Below, piece by piece: positions 25,374 through 34,264 of a stretch of DNA of 43,012 nucleotides. Made by a program: the position numbers and the translations under genes. The stretch lies in assembly GCA_012033335.1 (NCBI GenBank), contig JAAURB010000042.1, forward strand, positions 1 through 43,012. Reading direction: 5' to 3'. The notes beneath the pieces were generated by a model. It saw only the letters and a program-made list of their open reading frames with translations. It did not search any database and had not been told where the DNA came from. The number at the start of each line of letters is the position of its first letter. Position 1 is the stretch's first letter. This stretch comes from Oscillatoriales cyanobacterium RM2_1_1. Lineage in GTDB: Bacteria > Cyanobacteriota > Cyanobacteriia > Cyanobacteriales > Microcoleaceae.

Positions 25374-26438
25374 AATTGGTGGAAACGATTACGCAAAAAT
25401 CCTCTGGCACGGTTAGGAATAGGGCTTTTGACGGTATTTTATCTGGCAGTTATTTTTGCTGACTTTGTGGCTCCCTATAGTCCCTATACCTCTGATATTG
25501 ATGCTTCTCTGTTGCCCCCGACCCAGATCTACTGGCAAAATCAACAGGGAGAATTTATTGGCCCCCATGTCTATCCCACCACCCAGGGGGCAGTGGACAT
25601 TGAGACCGGCAGGCGGCAGTTAACGGTGGACTTTGATAATCCTTCCCCGGTTCGGTTATTGGTCAAAGGAGAGCCCTATCAGTTGTTTGGGATGATTCCG
25701 GGCGATCGCCACTTATTTGGTACCGTCGGGAAAGGCCGAATCAACCTGCTAGGAACTGATGAACAAGCTCGCGATCAGTTCAGTCGGCTGATTTTTGGCG
25801 GCAGAATTAGTCTGAGTATTGGTCTGGTGGGGATTGCGATTTCCTTTCCGATTGGCATGATTGTCGGGGGAATTGCTGGCTATTTTGGGGGTTGGACTGA
25901 CAGTTTACTGATGCGAGTTGCTGAAGTCTTGATGACCATTCCAGGGATTTATTTATTAGTTGCTCTAGCGGCTATTTTACCCATTGGCCTGAGTAGTGCC
26001 CAGCGGTTTTTATTAATTGTGATGATCACCTCTTTTATCGGCTGGGCGGGGCTGGCGCGGGTAATTCGAGGCCAGGTGTTGTCGATCAAAGAGCGGGAAT
26101 TTATTCAGGCTTCTAGGGCCATTGGAGCCAATCCACTTTATATTATCGTGCGTCATGTATTGCCCCAGACTGCCACTTACATGATTATTTCTGCGACCCT
26201 GGCAATTCCCAGTTTTATTGTCTCTGAATCGGTATTGAGTTTGATTGGCTTAGGTATTCAACAGCCCGATCCCTCTTGGGGAAATTTACTGTCCTCCGCC
26301 ACCAATGCCTCGATTCTGGTGCTGCAACCCTGGTTGATCTGGCCCCCCGCTATTTTAATTGTGCTGACGGTGCTGTCCTTTAATCTTTTGGGGGATGGGT
26401 TGCGGGATGCCCTTGACCCCAGAAGTTTGCGGCGCTAG
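25371..26438 (+). CDS. DppC/OppC-type ABC transporter permease
   Basis: The 355-residue inner-membrane permease has one N-terminal helix, a large extracytoplasmic insert (about residues 45-135), and then the BPD_transp_1 domain with five helices. The cytoplasmic EAA loop ASRAIGANPLYIIVRHVLPQ (about 243-262) contacts the ATPase. The C-terminal GLGIQQPDPSWGNLLSSA (about 292-309) is characteristic of peptide/nickel permeases of the DppC type. Partner DppB, ATPase and binding-protein genes are not adjacent, so it must work with components encoded elsewhere. It starts at the ATG at 25371, inside a tandem repeat and without a good ribosome binding site. Confidence 0.92.
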   Translation: MNWWKRLRKNPLARLGIGLLTVFYLAVIFADFVAPYSPYTSDIDASLLPPTQIYWQNQQGEFIGPHVYPTTQGAVDIETGRRQLTVDFDNPSPVRLLVKGEPYQLFGMIPGDRHLFGTVGKGRINLLGTDEQARDQFSRLIFGGRISLSIGLVGIAISFPIGMIVGGIAGYFGGWTDSLLMRVAEVLMTIPGIYLLVALAAILPIGLSSAQRFLLIVMITSFIGWAGLARVIRGQVLSIKEREFIQASRAIGANPLYIIVRHVLPQTATYMIISATLAIPSFIVSESVLSLIGLGIQQPDPSWGNLLSSATNASILVLQPWLIWPPAILIVLTVLSFNLLGDGLRDALDPRSLRR

Positions 26439-26440
26439 GG

Positions 26441-26464
26441 ATTGCAAATTACATTGCAAATTAC
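26441..26464. repeat. Perfect 12-bp tandem duplication
   Basis: ATTGCAAATTAC is repeated exactly (26441-26452, 26453-26464) just after the stop of the permease gene, in the 142-base convergent spacer. No terminator hairpin was recognised there. Confidence 0.9.
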
Positions 26465-26580
26465 TTGGGGTTCGGGTTCCAGATACGAAATAGCTCGTCT
26501 CTCGACAGTAGCCTTAGAACTCTTACAGGTGCCTTGGGCGGTTGATTGAATTGGAGACGGAACATAGAACTTGAACTCTA

Positions 26581-29517
26581 TTACAACGGATATCGTTCCT
26601 GAATACATCTTATTGCGGCGGCGCGATCGCCGACTTCTCCATCCAGAGTGAGCCGCAGCAAGTCATCCAACATCACCTTGAACTGACGACCGGGTTTATA
26701 GCCCATTTGCTTCAGGTCATTGCCATTAAGCAAGGGTTTTACTTGCCACCAGGCGGTCAAATACTGGCGAATCTTCCGACGGATCGCAGCCGGACTTTGG
26801 GCCGCCACTAAAATCAAACTGGCCAAGTCATAGGGTTTAAGGGCCATGACCACTTGGCTGGGGAGGGTACAACTCGGTAAGGCTTGAACCACAGCGGTTT
26901 TTGTGGAGGCTAAGGCAGCTAACCGTGCAATACTATCCGAGGACAGTTGTAAATTCTCCGCCACGGGCTGCCGCTGCTCAGGGACCAAATCAGCGATTAA
27001 TCCTTCCAGTCTAACTTGCCAGTGGGTTAAGCCTTGTTCCGAATCAAACTGCCGCAAATAGCCATGAATCAGACGAATTTGTTGCCAGAGGGCGTGGGTT
27101 AATTCCAGATCGGGATGAATACATTGCAGGGCTTTGAGTTCCCCTAAAAGTTTCAGGGCGGCGTTCCAATAAGGGGCTTGTAGAATGTATTTCAACTCAC
27201 TTTTAAGGCGAGTTTCCAGAGCGGGGGCGCGACGAGTTTGGTTTTGATTTTGATTAGAGTTATAACTTTGGGACTTCCCGACTTTCACCTGTTGATAAAT
27301 GCCGCTATGAATCGCATAGTGAATATAATCTCGGGTTTGGGCCTCTAGCTCAAATCCCAAACGGACTGCAAATCGCACCGCCCGATAAATTCGGGTCGGA
27401 TCTTCAATAAAGCTATTGGCATGAAGCACGCGAATCTGACGATGCTGCAAATCCTCGACTCCATCAAAAAAGTCCAGCAATTCCCCCACGTCAGGGGGAG
27501 TCAGCTTTAGGGCCAGGGCATTAATCGTAAAATCTCGACGGTATAAATCCTGGCGAATCGAACTGGCTTCCACCTCTGGATTGGCGGCAGGATAGGGGTA
27601 AAATTCAGTGCGGGCTGTGGCAATATCAATCCATAGGGAATCAAACGTTGGATCATTGTGCCAGAGTAAGGCAGCCGTTTGGAACTGACCATGAATATCT
27701 AAACGAGCTGCCGGATAGCTCCGTTGTAATGCCTTTGCTAAGGCAACCGCTGGAGGGCTCAATTCCTGGGGTAATGCTTCAGGATCCGGGGCGAGATCGG
27801 CTGAATCGGCATGATCCGCTGGAATCGCAGAGGAGTCATCACAGCCATCCACCACCATATCCAGGTCAGTCAGTAATAGATTTTCTGCTGAATTGGCCAA
27901 CAGTAAATCTCGCACCCCGCCGCCGACCAGGTAAAGTTGCCATCCTCGGGTTTGAGCCAACTGGGCCAGTTGATGAATTAACTCTAGCAACGGTTTTGCC
28001 AGCCGATGTTGAAAGATTTCCTGTACAGAATGGCAGCTAACCCCTGGAATACATCCGGCAAATCCCGTTGGAGTTTGCTGTTGTTGATGTAGGCAACGCA
28101 AAACATCCGTGCGGGTGACAATGCCGACTAAATTGTCCTGGGCCAGAACCGGCAAACGACCAATGTCATAATTCACCATCAGGGCTTCAATGTCAGGCAG
28201 GGAAGTCTCGGGAGTAATCGTTTTAAGTTGGGGGGTCATATAGCCTTTGACTGGGGCATGGCTAAACCCATGATGCAGGGCAATATCAAGATCCCGCCGG
28301 GAGATAATTCCCACCAATTGTCCCTGGGAATTCACCACGGATAACCCCGAATGACCATAGCGCAACAAAATTCGATGGGCAGTTGCGATGGTGGTCTGAG
28401 GTCGGATTGTCCGAACGGGGCTAGACATCAAATCTTTTGCCGTGGGCGGTGGTGGAATTTGAGCGATTAGAGCGGCCACTAGCTGAGGTAAAATCTCCCC
28501 GGGATTGACCTCTTTCAAAACTGCTGAAGCTGCTTTTTCATGACCGCCCCCACCCCAGGGTTTGAGAATTTGATTCAGGTTGGTTTTCTTGATCCGCGAT
28601 CGCCCAATTACCGTTAATTTTTTTGTCGTTAATTTTGTCGTTAATTTTTCAGGATTTTCATGAGAACTTTCACTGGAACTTTCAACAAAACTTTCACCCG
28701 AACGTTGAGCCTGAGTCCCTGCCTGAGTCCCTGCCTGATTTCTGGCCTGACTTTTACTCTGACTTTTACTCTGATAGTGATGACCTACCCAGATGGCATC
28801 GCTCTCGGTTAAATCGATTAATTCCGTCACCAGGTGAGACAGTCCCGGAACATAATCATCAGTTTCTAAAATAATCCAGCTAATCGTAAACCCCTGAACA
28901 ATTTGCTGATTGAACTGATTTAAAGCAATCACCAATAAATTCTGCAACTGGGGAGATAAACTGGGTTCTAAATAATCCGAAATCACTCCCAAACTTGCTC
29001 CCTGTTCCATCAACCAGGTAAGGGCTTGAGCATCCCGAACTGTGGTGTGGTCAAAGGTCAACGATCCCGTATCGACATGAATTCCCAACGCCATCACCGT
29101 CGCTTCTGGGGCGGTTAACGGTGCGGACAGCTCCTGAAGTTTCTCTACGACTAAGGTTGTTGTGGCCCCCACCGATTCGATCCGGGTCTGAGTGGCCGGA
29201 ATATCAGAGTCGCAACCCGGATGATGATCCCAAATTTCGATCCCAGAGATCTGGGGTAAGTCCAGCCAGTCGGCCAGGGTTCCTAGGCGATCGCGGGCTT
29301 GAGTATCAACAATGGTCAACTGCTGAATCTGTTGAGGATGGATAGCCCGGCGTTCAATCAGGGAAAATTCATCCCGGTGCAGCGCCAGAAAGCTCTGTAC
29401 CGGAGGATGGCTGCCCCCCGTCAGGACAATTCGACTGCCGGGATAGACCCGGCTGAGGCCGACTGCGGCCCCCAGAGCATCAAAGTCAACGGTAGTATGG
29501 CAGAGGATTAAATGCAT
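26581..29517 (-). CDS. DHH-CBS-tRNA nucleotidyltransferase fusion (CCA-adding type)
   Basis: The 978-residue protein joins three modules. The DHH phosphoesterase module shows DFDALGAA (11-18), DTQARDR (71-77), DHHPG (97-101) and a DHHA1 glycine motif GGGGH (322-326). A CBS pair (about 361-480) senses adenine nucleotides. The C-terminal class II poly(A) polymerase/CCA-adding module has VGGGVRDLLL and the catalytic LTDLDMVVDG. Such fusions are the usual CCA-adding or A-adding enzymes of cyanobacteria, maturing tRNA 3' ends; here tRNA-Glu indeed lacks an encoded CCA. A low-complexity insert (249-299; KSQSKSQ, AGTQAGTQA and TTKLTTKK runs) interrupts the DHH module, and a second Asn/Gln run lies near 757-766. 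It follows rsmB almost without a gap. Confidence 0.92.
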   Translation of the reverse strand: MHLILCHTTVDFDALGAAVGLSRVYPGSRIVLTGGSHPPVQSFLALHRDEFSLIERRAIHPQQIQQLTIVDTQARDRLGTLADWLDLPQISGIEIWDHHPGCDSDIPATQTRIESVGATTTLVVEKLQELSAPLTAPEATVMALGIHVDTGSLTFDHTTVRDAQALTWLMEQGASLGVISDYLEPSLSPQLQNLLVIALNQFNQQIVQGFTISWIILETDDYVPGLSHLVTELIDLTESDAIWVGHHYQSKSQSKSQARNQAGTQAGTQAQRSGESFVESSSESSHENPEKLTTKLTTKKLTVIGRSRIKKTNLNQILKPWGGGGHEKAASAVLKEVNPGEILPQLVAALIAQIPPPPTAKDLMSSPVRTIRPQTTIATAHRILLRYGHSGLSVVNSQGQLVGIISRRDLDIALHHGFSHAPVKGYMTPQLKTITPETSLPDIEALMVNYDIGRLPVLAQDNLVGIVTRTDVLRCLHQQQQTPTGFAGCIPGVSCHSVQEIFQHRLAKPLLELIHQLAQLAQTRGWQLYLVGGGVRDLLLANSAENLLLTDLDMVVDGCDDSSAIPADHADSADLAPDPEALPQELSPPAVALAKALQRSYPAARLDIHGQFQTAALLWHNDPTFDSLWIDIATARTEFYPYPAANPEVEASSIRQDLYRRDFTINALALKLTPPDVGELLDFFDGVEDLQHRQIRVLHANSFIEDPTRIYRAVRFAVRLGFELEAQTRDYIHYAIHSGIYQQVKVGKSQSYNSNQNQNQTRRAPALETRLKSELKYILQAPYWNAALKLLGELKALQCIHPDLELTHALWQQIRLIHGYLRQFDSEQGLTHWQVRLEGLIADLVPEQRQPVAENLQLSSDSIARLAALASTKTAVVQALPSCTLPSQVVMALKPYDLASLILVAAQSPAAIRRKIRQYLTAWWQVKPLLNGNDLKQMGYKPGRQFKVMLDDLLRLTLDGEVGDRAAAIRCIQERYPL

Positions 29518-29518
29518 A

Positions 29519-30950
29519 TCATCCCCCGTGTTGAAGCTTCACCATGAAGAAACCATCCATATTATGACGATGGGGCCAGATTTTGATCCAACCTTCGGCG
29601 GTAATGCCGATAAATTTTCCCGGATCCGGGATCTGAATTTGCCATTGGGAATTTTGCTGCAAAAAGCTTGGATGACTCCTTCGTTTTCAGTGGGATGAAC
29701 GGTGCAGGTAGCATACACCATAGACCCGCCTGGCTTCACCCAGGTAGCAACTTTTTCCAGGAGCTTGAGCTGCAATTGAGCCAATTCTAGAATATTCTCC
29801 GGGGTCTGTCGCCAGCGCCCATCAGCCCGCCGATGTAAGGTGCCCAAACCGGAACAGGGAGCATCTAATAGGACTTTGTCAGCGGTGGGTTTTTCCGCCT
29901 GAATGGTTAAAATATCTGCCGTTTCAATTTGCACTGAAGTTAACTGCAATCGTTCTAGATTTTGTCGTAGTTTCTTCAGGCGAGATTGGGCTTTATCAAA
30001 GGCAAAGATTATCGCTTGATCCTGAGTTAATTCAGCAATATGGGCAGTTTTTCCGCCGGGGGCAGCGCAGGCATCGATGATTAATTCTCCCGGTTGCGGG
30101 TCTAGCAGCAAGCTCACCCACTGGGCACTGCTGTCTTGAATAGTCCACCATCCTGCGGGTAACCGGGAAGTTTTTGAATCTCCCCTAGACTGCCGGAAAG
30201 TCGTAAGCTTGAAGCCAGGTGAGGAATTCGCTGGGTGGTAATCCCAGCCCCCTGAAAGGCAGTTTCTACGGTTTCAAGGGTAGTTTTCAAGGGATTAATT
30301 CGCAGATCAATGGCAGGAGATCGATTAAACCATTGACAGAGGCTTTCTGTTTCTTCTAAACCCAATTGATCAAGCCAAAACTCAATGATCCAGTCTGGAA
30401 AACTGTACAAAATTCCTAATTTGTTGGTGGAATTCTCAGGCCATCTAAACCCTGGAAAAAATGGAGAATGACCCTTTGGAGTAACGGGTTCAGAGGTTAC
30501 AAGTTCAGACGTTACAATCTCTGGAGGAACTGCCTTGGGAGAAATTTGGTCAGAACACTGGCGCAGGTACTGCCGCAAAATCCCGTTGACCAATCCGGTC
30601 AGTCCCGTCAAACTACTGTGCCGGGCCAGTTCCACAGTGGTATTCACCCCTGCGGCAGCCGGAATCTGGGTGAGATACCCTAGTTGATAAAGCCCTAAGT
30701 GTAAGATAATTCGTAGATCAGGGGGCTGTTGATTGGCAGGTTTTTTGGCCAGTTGATCAATTAAGGCATCGAGCGATCGCGCCCGGCGAACGCAGCCATA
30801 CACCAGTTCAGTGGCCAATCTGCGGTCAACAGGGCTCAAGCACATCTGGTTCAAGTGTTTATCCAGGGCAATATCAGCAAATTGGCCCCGCCGATAAATG
30901 GTTTGCAAGGCCAAAAATGCAAGTTGACGGGGATTGTTGCTGGAAGTCAC
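29519..30950 (-). pseudogene. rsmB: 16S rRNA m5C967 methyltransferase RsmB (Sun), two frameshifts
   Basis: Frames 30950-30114 and 30117-29539 together encode RsmB, which methylates C967 of 16S rRNA. The first carries the NusB-like N-terminal RNA-binding domain. The second has the SAM-binding DACAAPGGKT, DAPCSGLGTLHRR and catalytic YATCT motifs. Two single-base losses break it. At 30152-30153 the plus strand has CC where CCC would restore G-W-W-T-I-Q-D-S-S-A-Q. At 29661-29665 there are five A where six would restore the normal C-terminus (EGWIKIWPHRHNMDGFFM), ending in TGA at 29519-29521, one base before the ATG of the downstream gene. Both losses lie in homopolymers, so sequencing error is as likely as decay. 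A linker (about 164-176) contains 15-bp repeats (VTSEL/VTSEP). Confidence 0.9.
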
Positions 30951-30968
30951 AATAAACTAAAACTAAAA

Positions 30969-31008
30969 ATCACAACCGAAAAATTACAACCGAAAAATTA
31001 CAACTAAA
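30969..31008. repeat. 14-bp tandem repeats, nearly three units
   Basis: ATCACAACCGAAAA (30969), ATTACAACCGAAAA (30983) and a partial ATTACAACTAAA (30997) follow each other in the divergent spacer between rsmB and the cyclase gene. Confidence 0.85.
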
Positions 31009-31085
31009 CTACATCGACGCGCTTCGCAAAATTGACCAGATCTACAAATCATCCTACTTTTAAAGTATAGGTTAGGCTAGCAATC

Positions 31086-32432
31086 ATGCAAAAACTCCCA
31101 AAAAAATGGGGGCTGTGGGCATCTACTATCACAAATCTCCGAGAATTATTCCAAACCCCAAGTTTTGCTGATGTGGGGAACTATGACCGATGGCAATGTC
31201 GTTTCATGCACCATCGATTAGAGTTGGGATTTAGGTTGGCTATTCTGTGTTATTTCACGTTTATCATCTTACAACTCAGCTATTTTTTTTCTCGCCCTGA
31301 TCGATTTAGACCAACCTGGTTACTGATTCAGTTTGGGGTAGAACTTGGCTTTTTTCTAGGTTTGAAATTCTTACAATCTCCCGCTGGTCAGAAACATCCA
31401 GGACGAATCTTCTTGTGGCTGTCCTGGTTAGTCACATTTAGCCCTCAGGTGCAAGCCTCTCTAGATGGAGTTTCTACTTTTTCTATTGTCGAGTGGCCCC
31501 TGATGTTCTTTGCTCAAGCCACCTTGATTCCAGTACGTTGGTATTTACATCTGATTGCTCAGTTCGGAGTTTTTTCTTATTACTTAATTAGTAAGTTTGT
31601 TGTGCAACTCCCTGTGCTTTTACCAACGGAATGGATGACCGAAGAATTTGCCGTACTATATTATTTCTGGATTTGTTTGATTAGCAATGTTTCAGTTTAT
31701 CTCTACGATCGATTGGCCTGTGCTCAATTCAATGCCCGCCATGCCTTAGAAGATGCCTACAAACAATTACAAATTGAACAGGAACGCTCTGAAAGTTTGC
31801 TATTAAATATTTTGCCCTATCCGATTGCTCAACGGTTAAAGCAAAAACCCACAACAATTGCCGATAGCTTTAACCGAGTTGGGGTTTTATTTGGGGATAT
31901 TGTAGGGTTTACGGAGCTCTCCGGTCAGGTTCCGGCTGAAGAATTAGTTGAACTGTTGAATCAAATTTTTTCTCGATTTGACTATCTGGCGGAACAACAT
32001 GGTTTAGAAAAAATCAAAACGATTGGTGATGCCTACATGGTGGTTTCAGGATTGCCAGTACCTCGGGAGGATTATATTGAGGCGATCGCCGACATGGCAT
32101 TGGATATGAAACAATCCTTAGAGCAATTTAATCATGAAACCGAACAACACTTTCAAATGCGAATCGGGATTGCTTCCGGGCCAGTGATTGCTGGGGTTAT
32201 TGGCATTAGAAAGTTTATCTATGATCTCTGGGGCGATACGGTCAATATTGCCAGTCGGATGGAATCCCATGGAATTGCCGATCAAATCCAGGTAACCGAT
32301 CTGATCTATGAATCCCTCAAGGAAAACTATTATCTGGAAAAACGAGGAATAATTGAAGTCAAAGGCAAGGGAGAAATGACAACTTATCTACTCAAGAAAA
32401 GACTGAAATGGTCAAGCCAATTCTACGATTAA
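31086..32432 (+). CDS. Membrane-bound class III adenylate cyclase
   Basis: The 448-residue protein makes cAMP from ATP, a second messenger in cyanobacterial motility and light or nutrient responses. The N-terminal half holds about six hydrophobic helices (starting near residue 48 and ending near 207), acting as a membrane sensor or anchor. A linker helix with ESLLLNILPYPIAQRLKQ (236-253) leads to the catalytic domain. The metal-binding aspartates are D271 (LFGDIVGFT) and D315 (KTIGDAYM). K311 and D380 (YDLWGDTVN) specify adenine rather than guanine. N387 and R391 (NIASRM) are present, so the enzyme looks active as a homodimer. It is divergent from rsmB. No receptor domain of known type was seen. 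Confidence 0.92.
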   Translation: MQKLPKKWGLWASTITNLRELFQTPSFADVGNYDRWQCRFMHHRLELGFRLAILCYFTFIILQLSYFFSRPDRFRPTWLLIQFGVELGFFLGLKFLQSPAGQKHPGRIFLWLSWLVTFSPQVQASLDGVSTFSIVEWPLMFFAQATLIPVRWYLHLIAQFGVFSYYLISKFVVQLPVLLPTEWMTEEFAVLYYFWICLISNVSVYLYDRLACAQFNARHALEDAYKQLQIEQERSESLLLNILPYPIAQRLKQKPTTIADSFNRVGVLFGDIVGFTELSGQVPAEELVELLNQIFSRFDYLAEQHGLEKIKTIGDAYMVVSGLPVPREDYIEAIADMALDMKQSLEQFNHETEQHFQMRIGIASGPVIAGVIGIRKFIYDLWGDTVNIASRMESHGIADQIQVTDLIYESLKENYYLEKRGIIEVKGKGEMTTYLLKKRLKWSSQFYD

Positions 32433-32505
32433 AGTCAGGGAAATTTTGCATCTGTCTTGCTATAGATATTCCTAATCTAACTCTCTATCTAAATATTCCC
32501 AATCC

Positions 32506-32537
32506 AAATTTTCTTTAATCTAAATTTTCTCTAATCT
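32506..32537. repeat. 16-bp tandem duplication
   Basis: AAATTTTCTTTAATCT (32506-32521) is followed by AAATTTTCTCTAATCT (32522-32537), one mismatch. Looser related units (CTAATCTAA, TATCTAAATATTCCC) precede it from about 32470. Confidence 0.85.
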
Positions 32538-32614
32538 AAATATTATGTTACGATATTCTAAATTGTAGAATATAACTGTTATGCTACAAATAGCTGTTTC
32601 AATAACTGCTTCAG

Positions 32615-33073
32615 ATGCAAGTAACAGACTTTTGTATGATGCCAGTTGTCAAATCTTTGCGGGACTATCGCGCCTATCAAATTAGTCCGGAGGATCACAG
32701 TCGGTTGGCAATTGTATTCGATCCAACGGCGGCAAACTCTTCTCTGACAGTCTGTGTAGAGATTTTTGAAGTAGGGGCTAAAGTTCCTTTTCATCAGCAT
32801 CGGATTGCCGTTGAGATGTTTTTCATTCTGAAGGGAGAGGCGATCGCCGTCTGTGATGGCAAAACGGTTCAGCTTCGGGCGGGAGATAGCATCCTGGTTC
32901 CGCCGGGGGGTATTCATAGCCTGGAGAATACGGGGACAACCCGACTGTACGCCCTGTGCATTATGGTGCCCAATGAAGATTTTGTTGAATTAATTCGCAA
33001 CGGAATTGCTGTTGAATTAGATGAAGAGGATCTCAGGGCCCTGAGTCGTACAGATTGTCTGTTACCGGCTTAA
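32615..33073 (+). CDS. Cupin-domain protein
   Basis: The 152-residue single cupin barrel has the metal-binding set H60, H62, E67 (PFHQHRIAVEMFF) and H101 (PPGGIHSLENTG), the two canonical cupin motifs separated by the usual turn. Small cupins of this kind bind a metal and act as isomerases, dioxygenases or sensors; nothing shows which applies here. Several start codons are possible: ATG 32615, 32636 and 32639. The first would make MQVTDFC, the others begin MMPVVKS or MPVVKS. No ribosome binding site decides, and the repeat-rich spacer upstream (32433-32614) gives no clear promoter. It is too generic to be called acireductone dioxygenase. Confidence 0.85.
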   Translation: MQVTDFCMMPVVKSLRDYRAYQISPEDHSRLAIVFDPTAANSSLTVCVEIFEVGAKVPFHQHRIAVEMFFILKGEAIAVCDGKTVQLRAGDSILVPPGGIHSLENTGTTRLYALCIMVPNEDFVELIRNGIAVELDEEDLRALSRTDCLLPA

Positions 33074-33454
33074 GATTGATCACAATAGCACTGCTCAAGA
33101 GAAGCTAAAGTCTGGTAATTCATCTGTTAGAAAGCTCTTGAAAAACTCTTAGAAAATTCTTAGAAAACTTTTAGAGAAGTATCATTAGGTGGATGTAATT
33201 AATTGTGAGATGGAGGGGGGTCTGGGGATTTTCCCCAGGAAGGGGAGCAGTGCCCCTTTCATCCCCTCATCCATCTTCTAACTTCTAATTCATTGCTCTA
33301 ATTAATTGCGTCAATCTACTCAGAAGAATCTAGAAAATCATCAAGGGTTTGTTAACTAAATCAAATTTTCTTTAAGTTTTTCGATCCCTTCCACAAACTC
33401 CTGAGCTTTATTTGTTACAACCAGAATAGAGGTTGTTAATTCAGGTAAATTCCC
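33074..33454. other. 381-bp spacer with repeat copy B
   Basis: The spacer holds imperfect 11-12-bp tandem units (CTCTTAGAAAA-like) around 33133-33178 and a diverged MITE-like copy (33185-33320). The remainder upstream of 33455 is A/T-rich and may carry the promoter of the small membrane protein. No gene was seen. Confidence 0.6.
33185..33320 (+). repeat. MITE-like repeat, copy B (diverged)
   Basis: Its 136 bases keep the general plan: a GGTGGATGTAATTAATT left end, a G-run hairpin centre (TCTGGGGATTTTCCCCAGGA and GGGGAGCAGTGCCCC), and a right end AATTAATTGCGTCAATCTACT. It is longer and more diverged than copies A, C and D, with an internal duplication of the TCTAACTTCTAATT segment near 33276-33300. 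It is probably an older insertion. Confidence 0.7.
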
Positions 33455-33706
33455 ATGAATACAAGAGTAGTGATATTTTCAGGTCTGGTCATGGCAGGAT
33501 TGGGCTCTGTATTCGGACTCGCTGTTTCCGAACTTCAGCGAGATCAATATCAATGTTGTGGTGATATTACCCGTAAGGTAGACCTGGGCTATAGTCAATC
33601 TAAAACACCGGAGCGATACATTCTTGCTGGGGCAGTGATGGGATTCGGAGTAGGTTCAATCCTGGAAAGTATCCGCCAAGCTTCCCCAAATGAAGCTGAA
33701 GAATAA
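33455..33706 (+). CDS. Small membrane protein, unknown function
   Basis: The 83-residue protein has two hydrophobic glycine-rich segments, residues about 5-25 (VIFSGLVMAGLGSVFGLAV) and about 56-70 (LAGAVMGFGVGSI), separated by a polar loop with a Cys-Cys pair (QCCGD), and an acidic end. This layout is typical of a short cyanobacterial membrane protein with two helices that I recall seeing in many genomes without a known role. It stands alone between a MITE-like repeat and a decayed methyltransferase remnant. Confidence 0.7.
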   Translation: MNTRVVIFSGLVMAGLGSVFGLAVSELQRDQYQCCGDITRKVDLGYSQSKTPERYILAGAVMGFGVGSILESIRQASPNEAEE

Positions 33707-33829
33707 GCTAGTTGTTCCTTGCCATCTACCTGATACTGGCTTGGTGCAGATGGAACAGAGGCTATCTGCGGGAATTCGAGTTTGTCTGCCGCCGCTCAAC
33801 CAAACGCTTTTTTAACGGTCTTGCCGTTG

Positions 33830-34245
33830 ATGGCGATCTCGTCTTCCTCTCATCTACCCAAGCATCCGGCACATGGGGCAACACCTCCCGCCCCGTATAC
33901 TCCTTAATATCATCCTGCAACGTCTTCCCTGCCCCGCTTCTTTGACACCGCCAGATTCACAAAGGCCGATTCAGTGTCCCAATCGCGCCAACCGCTCCGA
34001 ACTCGCCTGAAAATTCAGCCTTAATGGACGCTCCACCATAATTTGCCGATAGCCAAAGTCTTCATTATTATCAAAAATCTTGCTGACTACCAACTCTTTG
34101 TCTACATCCTCAACGGTCACCTGCGAGTCCCATTCTGCCGAAACTTCCCATAAATTTGGGCAATCTCAGCAAAATGATTGATTAAAGTTTTGGCCCGGTT
34201 GTAACCCGGCTGAAGTCCTTCTAGAATTAAGGGATTTATCATCTT
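33830..34245 (-). pseudogene. Decayed type I restriction DNA methyltransferase (hsdM) remnant
   Basis: On the minus strand several short frames together read like the C-terminal part of a type I N6-adenine DNA methyltransferase: HFAEIAQIYG, then SKIFDNNEDFGYRQIMVERP (the FGYR-x-I-x-VERPLRLNF signature of these enzymes), then AFVNLAVSKKRG, then REVLPHVPDAWVDERKT. At least three frame changes and a stop (TGA at 33971-33973) separate these blocks, so the gene is dead. The N-terminal catalytic part with the NPPF/Y motif is absent, and no hsdS or hsdR gene is near. The bases from 33716 to 33830 may hold further debris that I cannot assign. Confidence 0.75.
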
Positions 34246-34264
34246 CACTTCAAGGAATGCCAGT

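Noticed and set aside
32615-33073. The cupin as acireductone dioxygenase (MtnD) of the salvage pathway
   Set aside because: It is a short generic cupin, far from mtnB/mtnW, and lacks the family context; the metal ligands alone do not identify it.
33712-33945. A 77-codon plus-strand frame after the small membrane protein
   Set aside because: The minus strand of the same region reads as methyltransferase debris, and the frame has no recognisable features or start signal.
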